Shown: one piece after another, positions 5,632 through 6,144 of the stretch | How the letters are laid out: the number at the start of each line of letters is the position of its first letter | How positions within the stretch are numbered: position 1 is the stretch's first letter | Source: Cycloclasticus sp. | GTDB taxonomy: Bacteria; Pseudomonadota; Gammaproteobacteria; Methylococcales; Cycloclasticaceae | Direction of reading: 5' to 3' | NCBI GenBank assembly: GCA_016764415.1 | Contig: JAESRY010000069.1 | Location: 6,301 to 12,444, forward strand | Length of the DNA stretch: 6,144 bases | The notes under the pieces: model-generated | Told to the model about the DNA's origin: nothing | What the model saw: the letters and a program-made list of their open reading frames with translations, nothing else | Databases searched by the model: none | Position numbers and translations under genes: made by a program

Positions 5632-6144
5632 TTATTTCTTGACACTCATTTCAACGCGACGGTTTTTAGCGCGGCCTTCTTTAGTACCGTTATCAGCCAC
5701 TGGCTTGCTTTCACCGTACCCGATTGTACTTAATTTTTTGCCGTCACGACCATGTGTAATCATGAATGAACGCACTGATGCAGCCCGTCTTTCAGATAAG
5801 TCTTGGTTATAAGGAGTTGCACCGACAGAGTCCGTATGTCCTGCAATTAACAAATTCACATCACTGTGGTACTTATGATGAGCAACTGCAATTGGAAGTA
5901 ATGCCGCTTTCGCAGACTCGGTCAACTCGGCAGAAGCAGTATGGAAATTAACACCGTCTAATACGAGCGCCTTGGCGCAACCTAAGGCATTGACTTTTGC
6001 ACCTGGAGCAGAATCTGGACACTGGTCCTTATAGTCAGCAACGCCATCTCCATCAGAATCTGATGTACAGCCTTTTTTGTCCACGACAGTACCAGCTGGG
6101 GTCTCTACACATTCATCGCGGCTATCGACTACACCGTCGTTATC
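5632..6144 (-). CDS. OmpA-family outer membrane protein with thrombospondin type-3 repeats, 5' part outside window
   Basis: The C-terminal 170 residues of a larger envelope protein; the frame stays open to the window edge at 6144, so the true start lies outside. A GTG at 6084-6082 lies inside the reading frame and is not the likely start. Residues 1-56 of the visible part carry aspartate-rich, calcium-binding TSP type-3 repeats: DNDGVVDSRDEC at 1-12 and DSDGDGVADYKDQCPD at 29-44, with cysteines 12, 26, 42 and 56. Residues about 58-170 form an OmpA C-terminal domain that binds peptidoglycan non-covalently: GHTDSVG at 102-108 and LSERRA at 116-121, giving the diaminopimelate-binding pair D105 and R120, then GYGESKPVADN and KNRRVEM. 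The missing N-terminus is probably a beta-barrel or a signal peptide plus more repeats. It links outer membrane and cell wall. The gene ends at a strong terminator. Confidence 0.92.
   Translation of the reverse strand, partial: DNDGVVDSRDECVETPAGTVVDKKGCTSDSDGDGVADYKDQCPDSAPGAKVNALGCAKALVLDGVNFHTASAELTESAKAALLPIAVAHHKYHSDVNLLIAGHTDSVGATPYNQDLSERRAASVRSFMITHGRDGKKLSTIGYGESKPVADNGTKEGRAKNRRVEMSVKK

Noticed and set aside
5624..5951. Plus-strand open frames opposite the OmpA domain
   Set aside because: Antisense to a clearly conserved OmpA C-terminal domain, with no ribosome sites or family features.
5632..6084. A complete 150-residue OmpA-domain gene starting at 6084
   Set aside because: The codon at 6084-6082 is GTG inside a frame that stays open to 6144 and already encodes TSP3 repeat sequence upstream, so this is the end of a longer protein.

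Overview
The window looks like a piece of a gammaproteobacterial chromosome, moderately AT-leaning and probably from a marine or aquatic relative of the Pseudomonas/Cellvibrio/Alteromonas groups. The evidence is the fused three-activity siroheme synthase (CysG), an RppH close to the enterobacterial/pseudomonad form, an HAD-IB phosphatase next to rppH (an arrangement I recall from pseudomonads), and an OmpA-type protein with thrombospondin type-3 repeats. No mobile element, CRISPR array, tRNA or rRNA is visible. The taxonomic placement is inference only.

Layout. Positions 1-489 (minus strand) hold rppH, cut at its 3' end by the window edge. A 231-base divergent spacer (490-720) carries a perfect TATAAT on the minus strand, a 7-bp direct repeat and a 7+7 inverted repeat. 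A tightly packed plus-strand cluster follows: HAD-IB phosphatase (721-1374), DNA-3-methyladenine glycosylase I (tag, 1377-1943), siroheme synthase (cysG, 1947-3326) and an alpha/beta hydrolase (3332-4207). The gaps are only 2, 3 and 5 bases, so these four are very likely one operon. After 41 bases comes a seven-bladed WD40 beta-propeller lipoprotein (4249-5223), possibly the last gene of the same transcript. A convergent gap (5224-5631) of about 400 bases has no convincing gene and ends in a strong intrinsic terminator that serves the minus-strand ompA-family gene (5632-6144, cut at its 5' end by the window edge).

How the genes fit together. The clustered genes do not form one obvious pathway. 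CysG makes siroheme for sulfite and nitrite reductases, Tag removes 3-methyladenine from DNA, the HAD enzyme is a small-molecule phosphatase, and the alpha/beta hydrolase has no assignable substrate. This looks like a housekeeping operon of convenience rather than a dedicated system. The two envelope proteins (WD40 lipoprotein, OmpA/TSP3 protein) are separate units at the right-hand end. I see no clear evidence for an undescribed system. The least explained parts are the WD40 lipoprotein, the divergent control region and the long convergent gap.
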